From assembly GCA_951394045.1 (NCBI GenBank), contig OX595986.1:1302001-1366000 (forward strand): a DNA stretch of 64,000 nucleotides. Direction: 5' to 3'. This document shows, in pieces, positions 32,261-43,500 of the stretch. This DNA comes from Nitzschia sp. DOCU1. Its lineage: Eukaryota; Bacillariophyta; Bacillariophyceae; Bacillariales; Bacillariaceae. Below the pieces are notes generated by a model. The model was not told where the DNA came from, did no database searches, and was given only the letters and a program-made list of their open reading frames with translations. A program made the position numbers and the translations under genes. Position 1 is the stretch's first letter, and each line of letters starts with the position of its first letter.

Positions 32261-32521
32261 TTACTCTTCCGTACCTGCCAACGCGGCAATATCATTCTTT
32301 TGTACCAGAGCCGTGAATGCCATATCTCCTTCCGACTTGAATCGAATGTATCCGGCCAAGCAGTAAGGCGTCGCGTCTCCAGTAGCAATTCCTGTTACGG
32401 GGTCAACATTGGCAACATTGATTTGGACGCTGGAGTGGTCCTTGGCCTTGACCAATCGGTTGGTCCACGAGCATTTTCGTGGAACGTAAAGGTCAACGTT
32501 TTCTCCGGCTTCGTTTTGCAT
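32261..32521 (-). CDS. RPS21: 40S ribosomal protein S21 (eS21)
   Basis: One exon, 86 residues, the normal eS21 length. It starts MQNEAGENVDLYVPRKCSW and continues with KAKDHSSVQINVANVDPVTG, both close to eS21 throughout eukaryotes. It sits on the head/platform of the small cytosolic subunit. No intron is needed within the coding sequence. It is divergent from prolyl-tRNA synthetase, 728 bp away, so two translation genes share an upstream region. Confidence 0.96.
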   Translation of the reverse strand: MQNEAGENVDLYVPRKCSWTNRLVKAKDHSSVQINVANVDPVTGIATGDATPYCLAGYIRFKSEGDMAFTALVQKNDIAALAGTEE

Positions 32522-33249
32522 GATGAAAAATATATTGTCTGAAGGTTCAAAAGAAAGGACAACGGCAAATCAAACGTCAGAAACAAATATTTTCCAAGAG
32601 TAGTATCGTCTACGAAACCACTTCGACTATCCTTTCAAGAGTCGAAATCGAGCTGACAAGGCAGGATCTCTTCAGAATCGCAAGAAGGATCAACTCAATC
32701 CAGCATGCAAAAGAATCGATAGCCTCCGCCCCACAGCCCAGATCTGCTAGTTCCCCAGACCCGACATATAAATCATCATGAGAAACAACACCATTCTCCT
32801 CACCTGAACTACGTAACAACTACAATGGTCTGCGATGCGTCTTGGTCAAGAAGGGGAGGAGGCGGCTGCAACCATGGCGGCACCACGAAATTATCGGTGC
32901 GACCGCGCAAGAGACGATGCCGCTTACCGTCGTACTTGAAATTTGTTTGGTTGTCTGAGAGATATTTAAGATTGGTGTCCATGTACATATGTAGACGTAC
33001 CATGTACAATCGAAACCCCGATGACGTCCAGGTTTCAGGAAATTTGACCCATCCGATCCGACCCCGACCCTTACAGCGTGGAGCGACACTGCGAGCGTCA
33101 TTTCGTGCGGCAACCGCAGCGAGCGGTCACAAGAAAACTTGGACTGTTCGTCGTCTTGTCGGCATGTTGTGATCACAAAGACGCAAAAGTACAACATCAA
33201 CAATAACACTACAAAGACCCCCTATCGGGAATAAAACAAACTAGTGAAA
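32522..33249. other. divergent intergenic, 728 bp
   Basis: Shared upstream region of eS21 (-) and ProRS (+). Overlapping frames on both strands at 32820-33209 have no recognisable content. Confidence 0.5.
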
Positions 33250-36205
33250 ATGCCTTTGGTGTCGTACTCGTGCTCGGCACCTTCTCCCGCCGTTGTGGCA
33301 CTGGAGGTCTTGGCGAAACTTCAAGATACCCCAGTTTCCTTTTCGTCGGCCGAGACTCCATCGATGAAAGCCGTGACGGAGCATCCCATCCTTGGTACTA
33401 CGACAACGGAATCGGTTTCATGGGTTGGATGTGCCCGAACTCTGTCGCAGATGATTCCTTCCTTGGGTTTGTGGGAAGGCGCTCAAGTCGAAAGTTGGAT
33501 CGATTCTGCGTCCAACACACTTCTTCCCGTCCTGGCATCAGGTAGGTCATTTTCTTTGCCATCATGTGATGTGAATCGTGAGAATAAACATCTCATTGAA
33601 GTGTCATGTTTTTTCGAAAAAAGCCGATGCGTCCGAGGCCCTGGTCAAGGTAGTGGCTGACTATGCGGCCAAGATCGATGCCAGTCTAGTGGCAAGTGGC
33701 GGAGCGTACCTCACAGAGTCGTTTAGTGCAGCAGATATCTGTGTCTCGATTTGGTTGGCCATGACTGTAGAAAAGTGCAAGGTTTCTCTCCCAGAAAAGG
33801 CTTCTTCCTGGGCCACAACGACATTGACAGCGCTCAAGTCCTATTCGGAGTCGGTCGGAAAGCTCGTTGCGGCTTTGACTGGAGGCGAGGCTCCTGCTGC
33901 CGCTCCTGCTGCTGGCGGTGTCCCTGCCGAATTGGCGGACAATGCTTTGATTCTCAAGTTGACCGAGTTCGGACTGCCATTCGAGGCATACACTCACACA
34001 ACGTGCATGACTGCCGAGGAGCTAGTGGAGAATGTGAAATTGCCATCGGAAAAGGAAACGCACACGAAAAACTTGTTTTTCAAGGACAAGAAACATGGTC
34101 TTTTCTTGGTGGTACATGCGACGGCCACTAACATGAACACGAAGCAGCTGGGAAAGCTTTTGAATTTGGATGGAAAAGTTAACATGCGATTGGCGGAAGC
34201 TGACTTTTTGGACGAAAAATTGAAAGTCAAGCCGGGATGCGTTGGACCCTTGTGCATTGTCAATGACGCCGCCAAGGAAATCAAGCTGGTTCTCGATAAA
34301 GCACTCATGGACTATGACTACATTCATTCGCACCCTCTCCGAAACGATGCATCGGTCAAGATGACCCCAGCGGCCCTGCAAGAGTACCTATCCAAGGCTG
34401 GAGTCGAGGCTGCCATTGTTGACTTTTCGACTGGTAATGAAGGTGGAGGCGGCGGCGGCGGTGACAAGCCCAAGGCTGCTGCTGCTGCCAAACCCAAGCA
34501 GGCCAAGCAACCAAATCAGAACAAGAAAACGGAGAAGGAGGGTACCAAACTCGCCTTGCAATGGAAGAAAGACGAAAATTTCCCCCAATGGTATGCGGAT
34601 GTCATTGTGCTCAGCGAGATGATTTCCTACTATGATATTAGTGGTTGCTACATCCTTCGCCCATGGTCGTACAAGATCTGGGATCTAATTCAACAGTGGT
34701 TCAACGAAGAGGTAAGTAGAATCAAAATGCATGCTTTCCTTGGGCATATCCATTCGAAGTTCTGGTTCTGACTTGCTATGCACTGCAGATCTTGAAGCTG
34801 GGTGTTGAAAATTGCTACTTCCCTCTCTTTGTGTCCAAGGACCGATTAGAAAAAGAGAAGGACCACGTGGAAGGCTTCGCCCCTGAAGTTGCGTGGGTGA
34901 CTAAGAGTGGAGATGGTGACCTCGCCAAGCCGATTGCTATTCGTCCAACCTCAGAGACCATCATGTACCCCGCCTTTTCCGATTGGATTAAATCACACAG
35001 AGATCTCCCCTTGAAGTTAAATCAGTGGAGTAATGTTGTAAGATGGGAGTTCAAGTTCCCTACTCCTTTCCTGCGTTCACGTGAGTTCCTATGGCAGGAA
35101 GGACACACGGCACATGCCTCGTACGAGGATGCGAATGAAATGGTTATGCAGGCATTGAATTTGTACAAGGCAGTATACCAGGATCTTCTTTGTGTCCCCG
35201 TCATCCCGGGTTACAAAACGAAGAAGGAGAGATTTGCGGGAGGCTTCCAGACCACCACCGTCGAAGCGTACATTGCTGGTTCTGGACGTGCTATTCAAGG
35301 CGCGACGTCACACAACTTGGGTCAGAACTTTGGTAAGATGTTTGACATCAAGTACCAAGACGAGAAGGGCGAGTCTCAGATTGCTTGGCAAACTTCTTGG
35401 GGTCTGACTACCCGAACGATCGGAGTGATGGTTATGGTCCATGGTGACGACAAGGGTCTTGTTATGCCTCCTCGGGTGTCCCCTCTTCAGGTTGTCATTG
35501 TGGCAGTCATTAGCAAGAAATTGACTAGCGAGACGGCCGACCCATACTGTGAAAAGATCCTTGCTGACTTGCAAGCTCAAGGAGTAAGTGTCTATTGACT
35601 GTCTTGAAGGAGCATTCCGGGTGCTTGAACTCACAAATTGTCTCCTGCGCTAGCTTCGCGCCAAATACGACGACCGTACGTTGTACAATCCTGGCTGGAA
35701 ATACAACCACTGGGAACAAAAAGGTGTCCCAATCCGCATTGAGGTTGGCCCCATGGATATCGAAAAGAACCAAGCCCGAATCGCTATACGCCATGACGGA
35801 GAGAAGCTTGACTTGCCTGTGGAGGGACTTGGCGCCGAGTTGAAGAAGCGCTTGGACGAGATCCAGACGGCTATGTTTGAGAAGGCAAAGGTATTGCGGG
35901 ATGATCATATTGTTCAGATCACTGAATGGAAGGATTTCGTTCCCAATCTCGAGAAAAACAATCTAGTGCTAGCGCCTTGGGCCGACCCTGAGGACGTCGA
36001 ATGGGAAGAATGGGTGAAGGCAACGAGTAGGGAAGAGTCGCTGAAGAACGCAGGTCTGGAAGGAGAAGACGAACGCACTGCTACGTCTGTAGCTGCAAAG
36101 ACGCTCTGTGTCCCCTTTGACCAGCCTGAGCTCCCGGAAGGAACCAAGTGCTTTGCGAGCGGGAAGCCAGCAACCTGCTGGGTTCTCTGGGGCCGATCCT
36201 ACTAA
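33250..36205 (+). CDS. prolyl-tRNA synthetase with GST-like and YbaK editing domains
   Basis: Four exons, 33250-33541, 33624-34711, 34789-35583 and 35654-36205, give 908 residues. Residues 1 to about 165 look like a GST-C-type helical domain ([17 protein letters not shown], later [19 protein letters not shown]). Residues about 197-350 match the YbaK/ProXp-ala editing fold ([18 protein letters not shown]), which removes alanine from tRNA-Pro. A Gly/Lys/Ala linker (about 369-395) leads to the class II core of the eukaryote-like Pro[41 protein letters not shown], and a C-terminal zinc-type tail ending WVLWGRSY. It charges tRNA-Pro in the cytosol. The GST-like part may dock to a synthetase complex. 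Confidence 0.93.
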
Positions 36206-36956
36206 ATTGACGAAGCCCAAAAGTGGCTACTTTACTCTCATTCATTCCTACTCTAGTTCTATGCGTTGTTTGTTCGCCTCTGATTTGGAGCTGTTTGCCG
36301 GACTCGTAGACTACCGTTTGGAAGTGAAAGTTGCTATCCTCCAACAAGCGTGGCTCGTGCCTGAAACACTTCTGAACTGGATAAACGAGTTTTATGAGCC
36401 ATGTAGGCACAGGAGTCGCTTCTAACACTATGTAAGCTATATCGTATCTGTTGCATTTCCTAATGAGAAACGGTTCCATTTGCCTCTTCTGCGTCTCTCT
36501 ATCTTCTTTGATTTGTTGAGTCATGAGGTGAGTCATGGATCTGAACAGTATGCATTTCTGAGTCGCATGATACTGCAAATGTCTCCAGGGTCACAATGGA
36601 CCTGCCGTGGGCTTTAATGGGGGTGTTTCTGATTGCCGCCACTCTTCGCTGCTTTCATAGCAGCTATTCCACTTCGCTGTTTCGTCGTTCCAAAGTTCTA
36701 TGAAGCCAAAGTCATTGCTTCGCTGCTTTGTCGTTTCAGAACTTTCTTTTAAAATGCGGCGCGTGTGCTCCATTTTCGCGTACGTGTTCAGTGACATCAT
36801 CGCTCGCGAGGCACACACGAAACGAACGCGAATTTTTGGTCATCGGATGCCTTTCGAAGGAAGCTGATGGTCGAATCCATAAAAAAATACATGCTCGAAG
36901 AAGAGGTCCAAGCGGTGTAACACAATATTGTCCTTCATTGCTGAAATACGAACAAG
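36206..36956. other. intergenic, 751 bp, with short imperfect repeats
   Basis: Upstream region of the DUF4079 gene. The core CTTCGCTG(C/T)TTT occurs at 36643, 36672 and 36718, the last two within a longer imperfect repeat that includes TTTC and GTCGTT. No gene seen. Confidence 0.45.
36643..36747 (+). repeat. three imperfect direct copies of CTTCGCTG(C/T)TTT
   Basis: Copies start at 36643, 36672 and 36718. Copies two and three extend into similar flanks of about 28 nt (GTCGTTcCaaAGTTCT versus GTCGTTtCagAACTT). The array is 210-315 bp upstream of the DUF4079 start codon, so a regulatory role is possible but unproven. Confidence 0.4.
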
Positions 36957-37900
36957 ATGAAGATTTCTTTCATTCTCTGCACGGGCGTTGCCCTGGCGGG
37001 CGCATTCACCGCCCCTGCTCCACTTGTCCGTCACGCATCCAGTCGAAATGTTGGGCTGATGATGGTGGAAAATGACGAAGAACAGACAGCCTCGGCATCT
37101 CCGGTCTCGCCCCTTCCGATTGTAACTGCTGCTATTTGGGCTGCGACCTCTACTTCAGCCATGGCTGCGGGACCTGATTGGGGGATCTTTGAGGGCAAGA
37201 CACTCTCGCTCGTGCACCCTGCGATGATGGCTGCCATGTTGGGTTTGAGCGTATCCACAGCTCTTCTAGGATTCGACTGGCGACGCCAGCGAACCATTGG
37301 CGATGAAATCAGCGCGTTGAAAAAGACTCTCCCTGATCTCGGCGGAGCTTCCTCTGTCGCAGCAGCTATTGCTGCCGCCGAGGCCGCCGAAAATTCAGCG
37401 TTGGTTTCCAAGTTGAAGGGCGCGCTCCCGATCGAATCTCAAATCAAAGAGCTGCAGGACGAACGAAAGGCGCTCTCAGAGAAGGGTGCACGCGACAAGC
37501 ACTACTCCCAAGGATCGCTTTTGGCATGCCTCGGGACTCTTTTTGCTATCGAGGTACGTGACGGATATTGTTGAAATATTTGCAGACCGAAAACTCCGGA
37601 ATCTTAACCCTCCTTGACAACACTTTCCAAATTAATTTTCAATTCTGAATACAGGGTCCACTCAACACTTACGGCCGAACCGGTAAGCTCTTTCCAGGAC
37701 CACACCTCTACGCTGGTGCTGGATTAGTTTGTCTGTGGGCGATTGCGGCAGCCTGTGTTCCCCAAATGCAAAAAGGTAACGACACAGCCCGAACTGTGCA
37801 CATCGGCGCCAACCTCCTTGGAATCGGCTTGTTTGCGTGGCAGGTACAGTCAGGCATCCCGATTCTGCTTAAGGTTATTGAGAAGGCGCCTTGGCCATAA
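36957..37900 (+). CDS. DUF4079-family plastid membrane protein
   Basis: Exon 1 is 36957-37553 and exon 2 is 37655-37900, with a 101-nt intron in phase 0, giving 280 residues. The signal peptide ends in LAGAFTAPAP, the plastid motif. A second, Ala-rich hydrophobic stretch ending TSAMAAGPDWG follows, which looks like a thylakoid-transfer signal. The mature protein has LVHPAMMAAMLG near its start, a charged helical section, then HYSQGSLLACLGTLFAIEGPLNTYGRTGKLFPGPHLYAG, and a final WQVQSGIPILLKV helix. This matches DUF4079 of cyanobacteria and plastids, whose role is unknown; conserved His residues could bind heme. Confidence 0.8.
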
Positions 37901-38059
37901 ACGCTAGTCTTAATACGACTACGACAATGGTCCTATGGCGAGATAGCACGCACTTCTTCGCCTTGGCTTTGCTAAGTGGTAGGCATTTATTTTCAAAGCA
38001 TGCATTTCGATTTGTCCTTTTTAAATGGAATGTCAGGCTCTCTTTTGTATGTTCCGTGC

Positions 38060-38521
38060 CTAGAACAAAAGCAGTTTGGGTTCGTCATCCCCGCCATTTT
38101 CGTCCTCAACTGGCTCATCCGTGAACATGAGAATTTGGGAATCTTTATTCCCTGCCTCTTTCTTCGAATTCTCCCAGTCATCAATCTCACCAACCTGCGC
38201 CTTTTTCTCCTCCGCAATCCTTTTCCATTCTTCATCACTCGCGCCGGCGTTCGCACTTGCAACTCTCATTTCTGCCCTCTTTCTTGCCGCCGCGAGAAAG
38301 TCTGACTCCGTAATGGAATACTTTGATGACATCTTGGACAGCTCCTTGTCCAGCCCATCCAAAATAAGTCCTGGGCTCTCCTCTTCATTGCTGTCTGGGC
38401 TTGAGAACAAAGACGTCGATGGATTCTGCCTATAAGATGTTGCCGAAATTTTATGTTTCTTCAAAACGAAGGAAGACGCCAAAGTCGACCATGAAAATAA
38501 TATCAGGATGGATGATTTCAT
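38060..38521 (-). CDS. small plastid-type protein of unknown function
   Basis: One exon, 153 residues. A signal peptide (ILILFSWSTLASSFVL) with an ASSF plastid-like motif leads to a Ser-rich transit segment. The mature part is very polar, with a predicted helix (ESDFLAAARKRAEMRVA, then DEEWKRIAEEKKAQVGEIDDW) and an acidic tail ending LLLF. I recognise no family. It converges on the DUF4079 gene, 159 bp between stops. Confidence 0.6.
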   Translation of the reverse strand: MKSSILILFSWSTLASSFVLKKHKISATSYRQNPSTSLFSSPDSNEEESPGLILDGLDKELSKMSSKYSITESDFLAAARKRAEMRVASANAGASDEEWKRIAEEKKAQVGEIDDWENSKKEAGNKDSQILMFTDEPVEDENGGDDEPKLLLF

Positions 38522-38740
38522 TGTTCAGTTTTCGTCACCAGATTATTGCGCTGTTTTGTTTGGCTTCCGAATTCCAAACCCTGCACGCCGAATGAGATGT
38601 TGCGATGTTTGGTTTCCTATTTGTCATGGTCAAAAAGTCGTGGTTTCGGCTTCAGCTTCTTGATGCGTTGACTTTTGTTCTTTGGGGTCACTCATCACGC
38701 GCGAGGAGACAGCTGTACCGCGCGGACAATGACGTCATCG

Positions 38741-39044
38741 AACTTGCAACAGAATGAATCGAATCAATCATCATCCATCCGATAACTACGAGTACGAATA
38801 ATGAAGCCGTATGATACTATACCAGGTACGATACCTGGTACGATACTATAACGTACCGGTAGGTTCATAATAACTACGTACTACTGTACGTCAATCATAG
38901 ACAACTTGCAACAGAATGAATCCATCCGATAACTACGAGTACTATACGAATAATGGAAGCCGTACCAGGTATCGTACGATACCTGGTACGATACTATAAC
39001 GTACCGGTAGGTTCATAATACCTACGTACTACGCCAATCATAGA
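38741..39044. repeat. two tandem copies of a 142-162 bp unit containing inverted repeats
   Basis: Copy 1 is 38741-38902 and copy 2 is 38903-39044. Both begin AACTTGCAACAGAATGAAT and end near CAATCATAGA. Copy 1 carries about 15 extra bases after the start word; the rest aligns with small differences. Each holds an inverted repeat built from ACCAGGTA/TACCTGGT and one TACCGGTA. No coding potential. Confidence 0.85.
38961..38990. repeat. perfect 30-bp palindrome
   Basis: Copy 2 of the tandem repeat contains a 30-bp sequence identical to its own reverse complement, centred on GTAC at 38974-38977, with outer ends CGTACC and GGTACG. In copy 1 the matching site (38821-38839) has arms ACCAGGTA and TACCTGGT around a 3-nt loop. 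Confidence 0.9.
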
Positions 39045-39821
39045 TAACACGCATCGTCCTCAACGCGAATATCGTATGTTGTGTGGCAATGACGCTCACG
39101 AAGTTCATGGATGTTCGGCAACTTCTCGCGAACCCCGCACGATTGCTTTACGGTCTGTACCTGTGGAGAAGGGCTACCACATATGCCAGCTCTATCAGGC
39201 CGATGATAAGATATCGCAAGGGAGAAAAAGAAGCAATTTTTTGCCTGCGTCTTGATGATGAGGGCGAGAACCGACGACTGGTTCCCCCTGAGAGCGCGGA
39301 TGTCCAATGAAGAAGCACCTCTCTATCATATAAATTTGAAGGCACCCACGACGACGAAGAATAACTCACATCAATGGAACTGTCCGCAAACCTCAAAGAT
39401 GCTCGTGATCCAGAATTTGGCTTTTATGGGGCAGTTGTACGAAAAGAGTGCCCTTATGTCTTGGGTCTCTCGTGGCTTGCGCCCAAGAATTTATGAGACG
39501 GGTGAAATGGATTTATGTAGCAAGATCGAGACGCGCAATCGGTTCTTTAAATCACATAATAACGTTGGCCAAGGCCTAAATCGATAAACGGAGGGCATAT
39601 CATTTGTCAATTTTTTTGTTCCAATAATTCTAGGATTTCCGCGTCACAAGACACTCACAAGTCGTGGCATGGTCTTGAATTCAAAGGACATTTCTTCGTA
39701 GTTGTGGCTTTTGGTTGGAGACACTTCCCACACCCAACTTTCCGTTCTCTTGGCAGGCACCTCATCATTCATCAGTTGGGCCTTTACCCACGAACAATAA
39801 TCTCAACACTTTAAAAACAAT

Positions 39822-40472
39822 ATGAGGACAATGGCGCCGCTATCTTTAATCGACGACACAGATTTGTCGCTGAAAAGAGGTCTTTGGGTTGACACAAGGT
39901 GTTTGGCCCAGGTTGAATGCGTCAACAGAAGAAGTTGCCATGGCAATGCCATTGAACCAACACGGGGTCCGCTCGTCACGAAAAATGCGTTTTCTGAACT
40001 GCCTTTGACAGCACCGAAATCGGACGCTCACACTGATTTTGGTGAGAAACGAAGAAGGAGAGTTGCATTTTCTGCGGTAGTCGGTGTCCGTGAAATCCCC
40101 CACCTGAAAGACATGAGCGATCAGGAGCTTGTTGATATTTGGTGGACGCCAAACGATTACTTGCTCATCCGCAAAATGCTGCGTATAACCGTCCAGTTCA
40201 TGGCGAAAGGGGAGAGATTCTCCAGCGAAGATAAGGATTTCTGTGCCAGAGGGTGTGATCTCCACACAAGAGCCGGCAGTCTGCGTCATCAGCGGCACCG
40301 ACAACGTGCCGTTGGTGCTGTCCTTAGAGCGCAAGATTTCCAGAGGGCGGAGGCATTTACAGATTCAGAGTATATCGCTGAGCTATATTCTGAATGTTGT
40401 CATTCGAGTTGCGAGGATGCTCGCAACCGAGGCGATGCAGATGCCAACGAAGTGATGAACATGGACTGCTAG
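39822..40472 (+). CDS. diatom orphan-family protein
   Basis: One exon, 216 residues, no signal peptide or membrane segment. The conserved-looking part runs from RVAFSAVVGVREIPHLKDMS through QELVDIWWTPNDYLLIRKM and ARGCDLHTRAGSLRHQR to AVLRAQDFQRAE, a layout I associate with a multi-copy family seen in diatoms. The tail is Cys- and Asp-rich. No function is known to me. It converges on the helicase gene, 73 bp between stops. Confidence 0.7.
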   Translation: MRTMAPLSLIDDTDLSLKRGLWVDTRCLAQVECVNRRSCHGNAIEPTRGPLVTKNAFSELPLTAPKSDAHTDFGEKRRRRVAFSAVVGVREIPHLKDMSDQELVDIWWTPNDYLLIRKMLRITVQFMAKGERFSSEDKDFCARGCDLHTRAGSLRHQRHRQRAVGAVLRAQDFQRAEAFTDSEYIAELYSECCHSSCEDARNRGDADANEVMNMDC

Positions 40473-40545
40473 AGAGTTAAAACACATGATCCAATAGAAT
40501 AGAGACAAACCAATTTTGTTCCTTAACGTTAAACTAGGAATATGA

Positions 40546-43500
40546 TTACAGATCCCACACATCAGCAGGACCACTATCGTTGCTATCGGTGAGATTGTTG
40601 GAAGAAGTGGCGCTGGTTAGCGTTGCCTTGGAGACACTCCTGTGAATGACTTCATCGTCTTCATCGGAATCGTCCCAGTTTCCATCCGTATTGGTCAGAC
40701 GAGCAAGGTCCTCTTCCAGGGTAAGGCCCTTTCCTGAGTTGTCGTCACCGTCTTCATCATCTTCTTCTTTTCCAATGATATGCCCGGCTGCATTCTTCTC
40801 TGCCTTTTCAAGCTGCCGTTCGGCTGTCTTGAGTTGTGCCTGTTGCCGCGCCAGAACGTCTTTCAACATTTCTGCAGCAGTTGTGCCGCCCCGCACTCGC
40901 CTGAGTTGCTCGGGATCATATCGTCCTCTTGGGACTCCTGGTTTGTCCATATTGAGGCCATGGGCATCCGCCCAAGCAAGCCAGGGCATCCAGGTGTCCG
41001 GGTCACCTCTGCGAAGTGTTTGGTCATTGCCAATTACAATAAGAGCGCGTCTGGCGCGTGTAAACGAAACGTTGACGCGGCGCCAGTCCGAAGTAAAACC
41101 GATTGCGCCATAGTCGTTGCTGCGCACGGCAGAGAATACAACAGCTTCCTTCTCTCGGCCTTGGAAACCATCGACAGATGACACTTCTATGTACGGTGGT
41201 CCAGTGCTCTGAGTCAACCGTCTCGTCATGCGTCGAATCAAGCGAGCCTGAGCTGCATATGGGGTCACAACTGCAATATCCGATGCCGTGCACTGCCCCC
41301 CGGCTAGAAGGGCTGCGACGGCGTCGCATGCAGCAGCGGCTTCCGCCTCGTTCATCTTACTTACGCCGTCGTCCATTTCAACACCTTTCACCGGCACGAA
41401 TGCAACTGGAAATTCCTCACGCGGCCAGGGAAAGCCGGCGAGGGGACGTCTCTCGGGAGCGGACACTCCGTTCAGAAGCTTGCCTCCGTAAAATAGATCC
41501 GAGGGAAACATCGCAATGCAAGGGTGCATACGATATTGCGTATCCAACATGAAGGGAGGGACTCCACAAGCGACCATACGCGAGAAGAGCGGCACTCCGT
41601 GCCCTTCCTCCTCGGCCCTGGTACTCAAAACAGTTGGAGGCAACTGACAATGGTCTCCAACAAGAACAAGTTGTCGGCATCCTCTCATCAGGGGCACCAA
41701 TACAGCTGGTTCAGTCGCCTGTGTGGCCTCATCGACGAGAACTCGATCAAACGTCATTGTGTCGAGAATGTCGCCACCAGAACCGATGCATGTGCAGCAA
41801 ATGATTTGGGCCCTTTTCAAGGCCTTCATGCGTTCTTTAAAGGCCATCGCGCTGTTGCCGCCGCCGCCGCCACCACCACCAAAATTCTGGTTGCCACCGC
41901 CACCGCCGCCACCACCACCTGAGTTGTAGGACGATGGAGGTCGATCAATACAGAAACGCAGCAACTCGGGGCGGATGGCCTCTGGGCGCCCAAGACGAAC
42001 CACGCGCAACCCCACAGCCGCGCAGCCCTCCACAAGATTATCCACGGCAATATTCGAATCTGAGGTTGCCAAAATCGGCTGAGGATTGTCTCCGCTGGCA
42101 TTCGATGATGCCAAGCGAGCCCAATGCTGCAGAATCCGAATCGCCACGGCCGTTTTACCTGAAGCAAGAGGAAGAGACGTCAGAAAAAAGTAGCTCGTCA
42201 TAGGAACGTTGTGTATCATTGTCACGTACCTGTTCCGGGTGGTCCTTGGACAAGGGTCAGGCGGTTCGACACGGCACCTTCAACAGCCAAACGTTGGGAC
42301 GCATTGAGGCCTTCCAAAGCACCGTACTTGTCCAACGCCAACCGCGACGCCATGCGAAACGAGTCTTCCTCGCTCGGATCATCGCTTTCATCCTCGTAGT
42401 TCCAAGGCACCGCTTGTGCGCACAAGGCTGCCGTAGATGTGAGTTCGCCCTTGAACATACCTCCTCCAAGTTGATTCATGACACGATCAATGTTTTCATC
42501 CATAGCTGTAACGGCTTTGCGTAGCTGCGGAGAAGGACGTCGCACGTCACGCGTCGAACTATCCTCCTTTGGACTAGCGATCGCAACGGCAGCAGAGAGT
42601 TGTCGATTGAAACCCATTCGATTGGCAAGTTTGTCAATACGGTACACATTTCCCTCCACGGCCTCTGTTAACATCGCGTACAGGCTCGCGTTGGCCTTGT
42701 CCTGCAAGCGCAAGACCATTGGATTTGTGTTGGTTACAGTAGCTTCGATCATGTTACGATCCAAGCTTTCTGCCGACATTGGATAGGGACCAGCATAGGG
42801 TAGGAGAGAAACTGCATCTCCAGCCTGAATACCACGGTTTTCCATAGAGTCCGGTACAAAGACGCCCAACTGATCGCCAGCCTCCACCAAAAGTTCACTT
42901 GGCTTTTTCCCTCTCTTCAACCTGGCATCCACAACACAGACTGCAGCTCGAACGAGCCTCTCGCAAGGCGCCGAGCAGATTCGGTCACGTGCCGACATGA
43001 CTTCCTCCAGGAACTCCAGCGAGATACCGCGGACAATACGCAAGAAGTACGTTCTGCTGGTAGGGTTGTCGAATTCGGTGGCGATGCACAAGGCATTGAT
43101 CATATCTGCAGCAGTGTAAGCACTACTGTTGCGAAGATTCTGCGGCAAACACTGGAGGATACGTTCCGTTTGGATCGTTGACAGCGTTCCGGGCAGTGTA
43201 CAGTTGCGAAGACAATAGAGAGCGTCTTCAAACATGGCTGCCATGACATAGGCCTTCATGACAGTTTCAAGGACTGTCTTGTCCAAAGCGAAATTGTGGT
43301 TTCGCTTATCATGTAATATCTCGCGCATCGCGTCTGGGTCACTTCGTTCCACACAAAGTCGAACCGCTTTGTTAAAGGCCTTGGCAGCCTTTTGGTTGGC
43401 GGCATCATCTTTCGACAAACCCTTCTTCTTTTTAGACGACTTGGCTTTCTTCTTGCTGGCTAAACCATTTCCTGTAATCTTTGATGGTCCCTCGTCTGCC

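Larger units (their letters stand above)
38522..39821. other. 1.3 kb intergenic with a tandem repeat
   Basis: It holds the tandem repeat at 38741-39044, described separately. Frames at 39083-39587 (75 and 111 codons) show no domain, signal peptide or partner exon, so I do not call them genes. Confidence 0.5.

Noticed and set aside
39083..39587. Two overlapping plus-strand frames (75 and 111 codons) after the tandem repeat
   Set aside because: No conserved features and no splice arrangement joining them sensibly. A degraded or very young gene cannot be excluded.
41850..41935. Poly-Gly/GGN repeat as a CRISPR or minisatellite
   Set aside because: It is an in-frame GGC/GGT codon run inside the helicase; units are 3 nt with no spacers.
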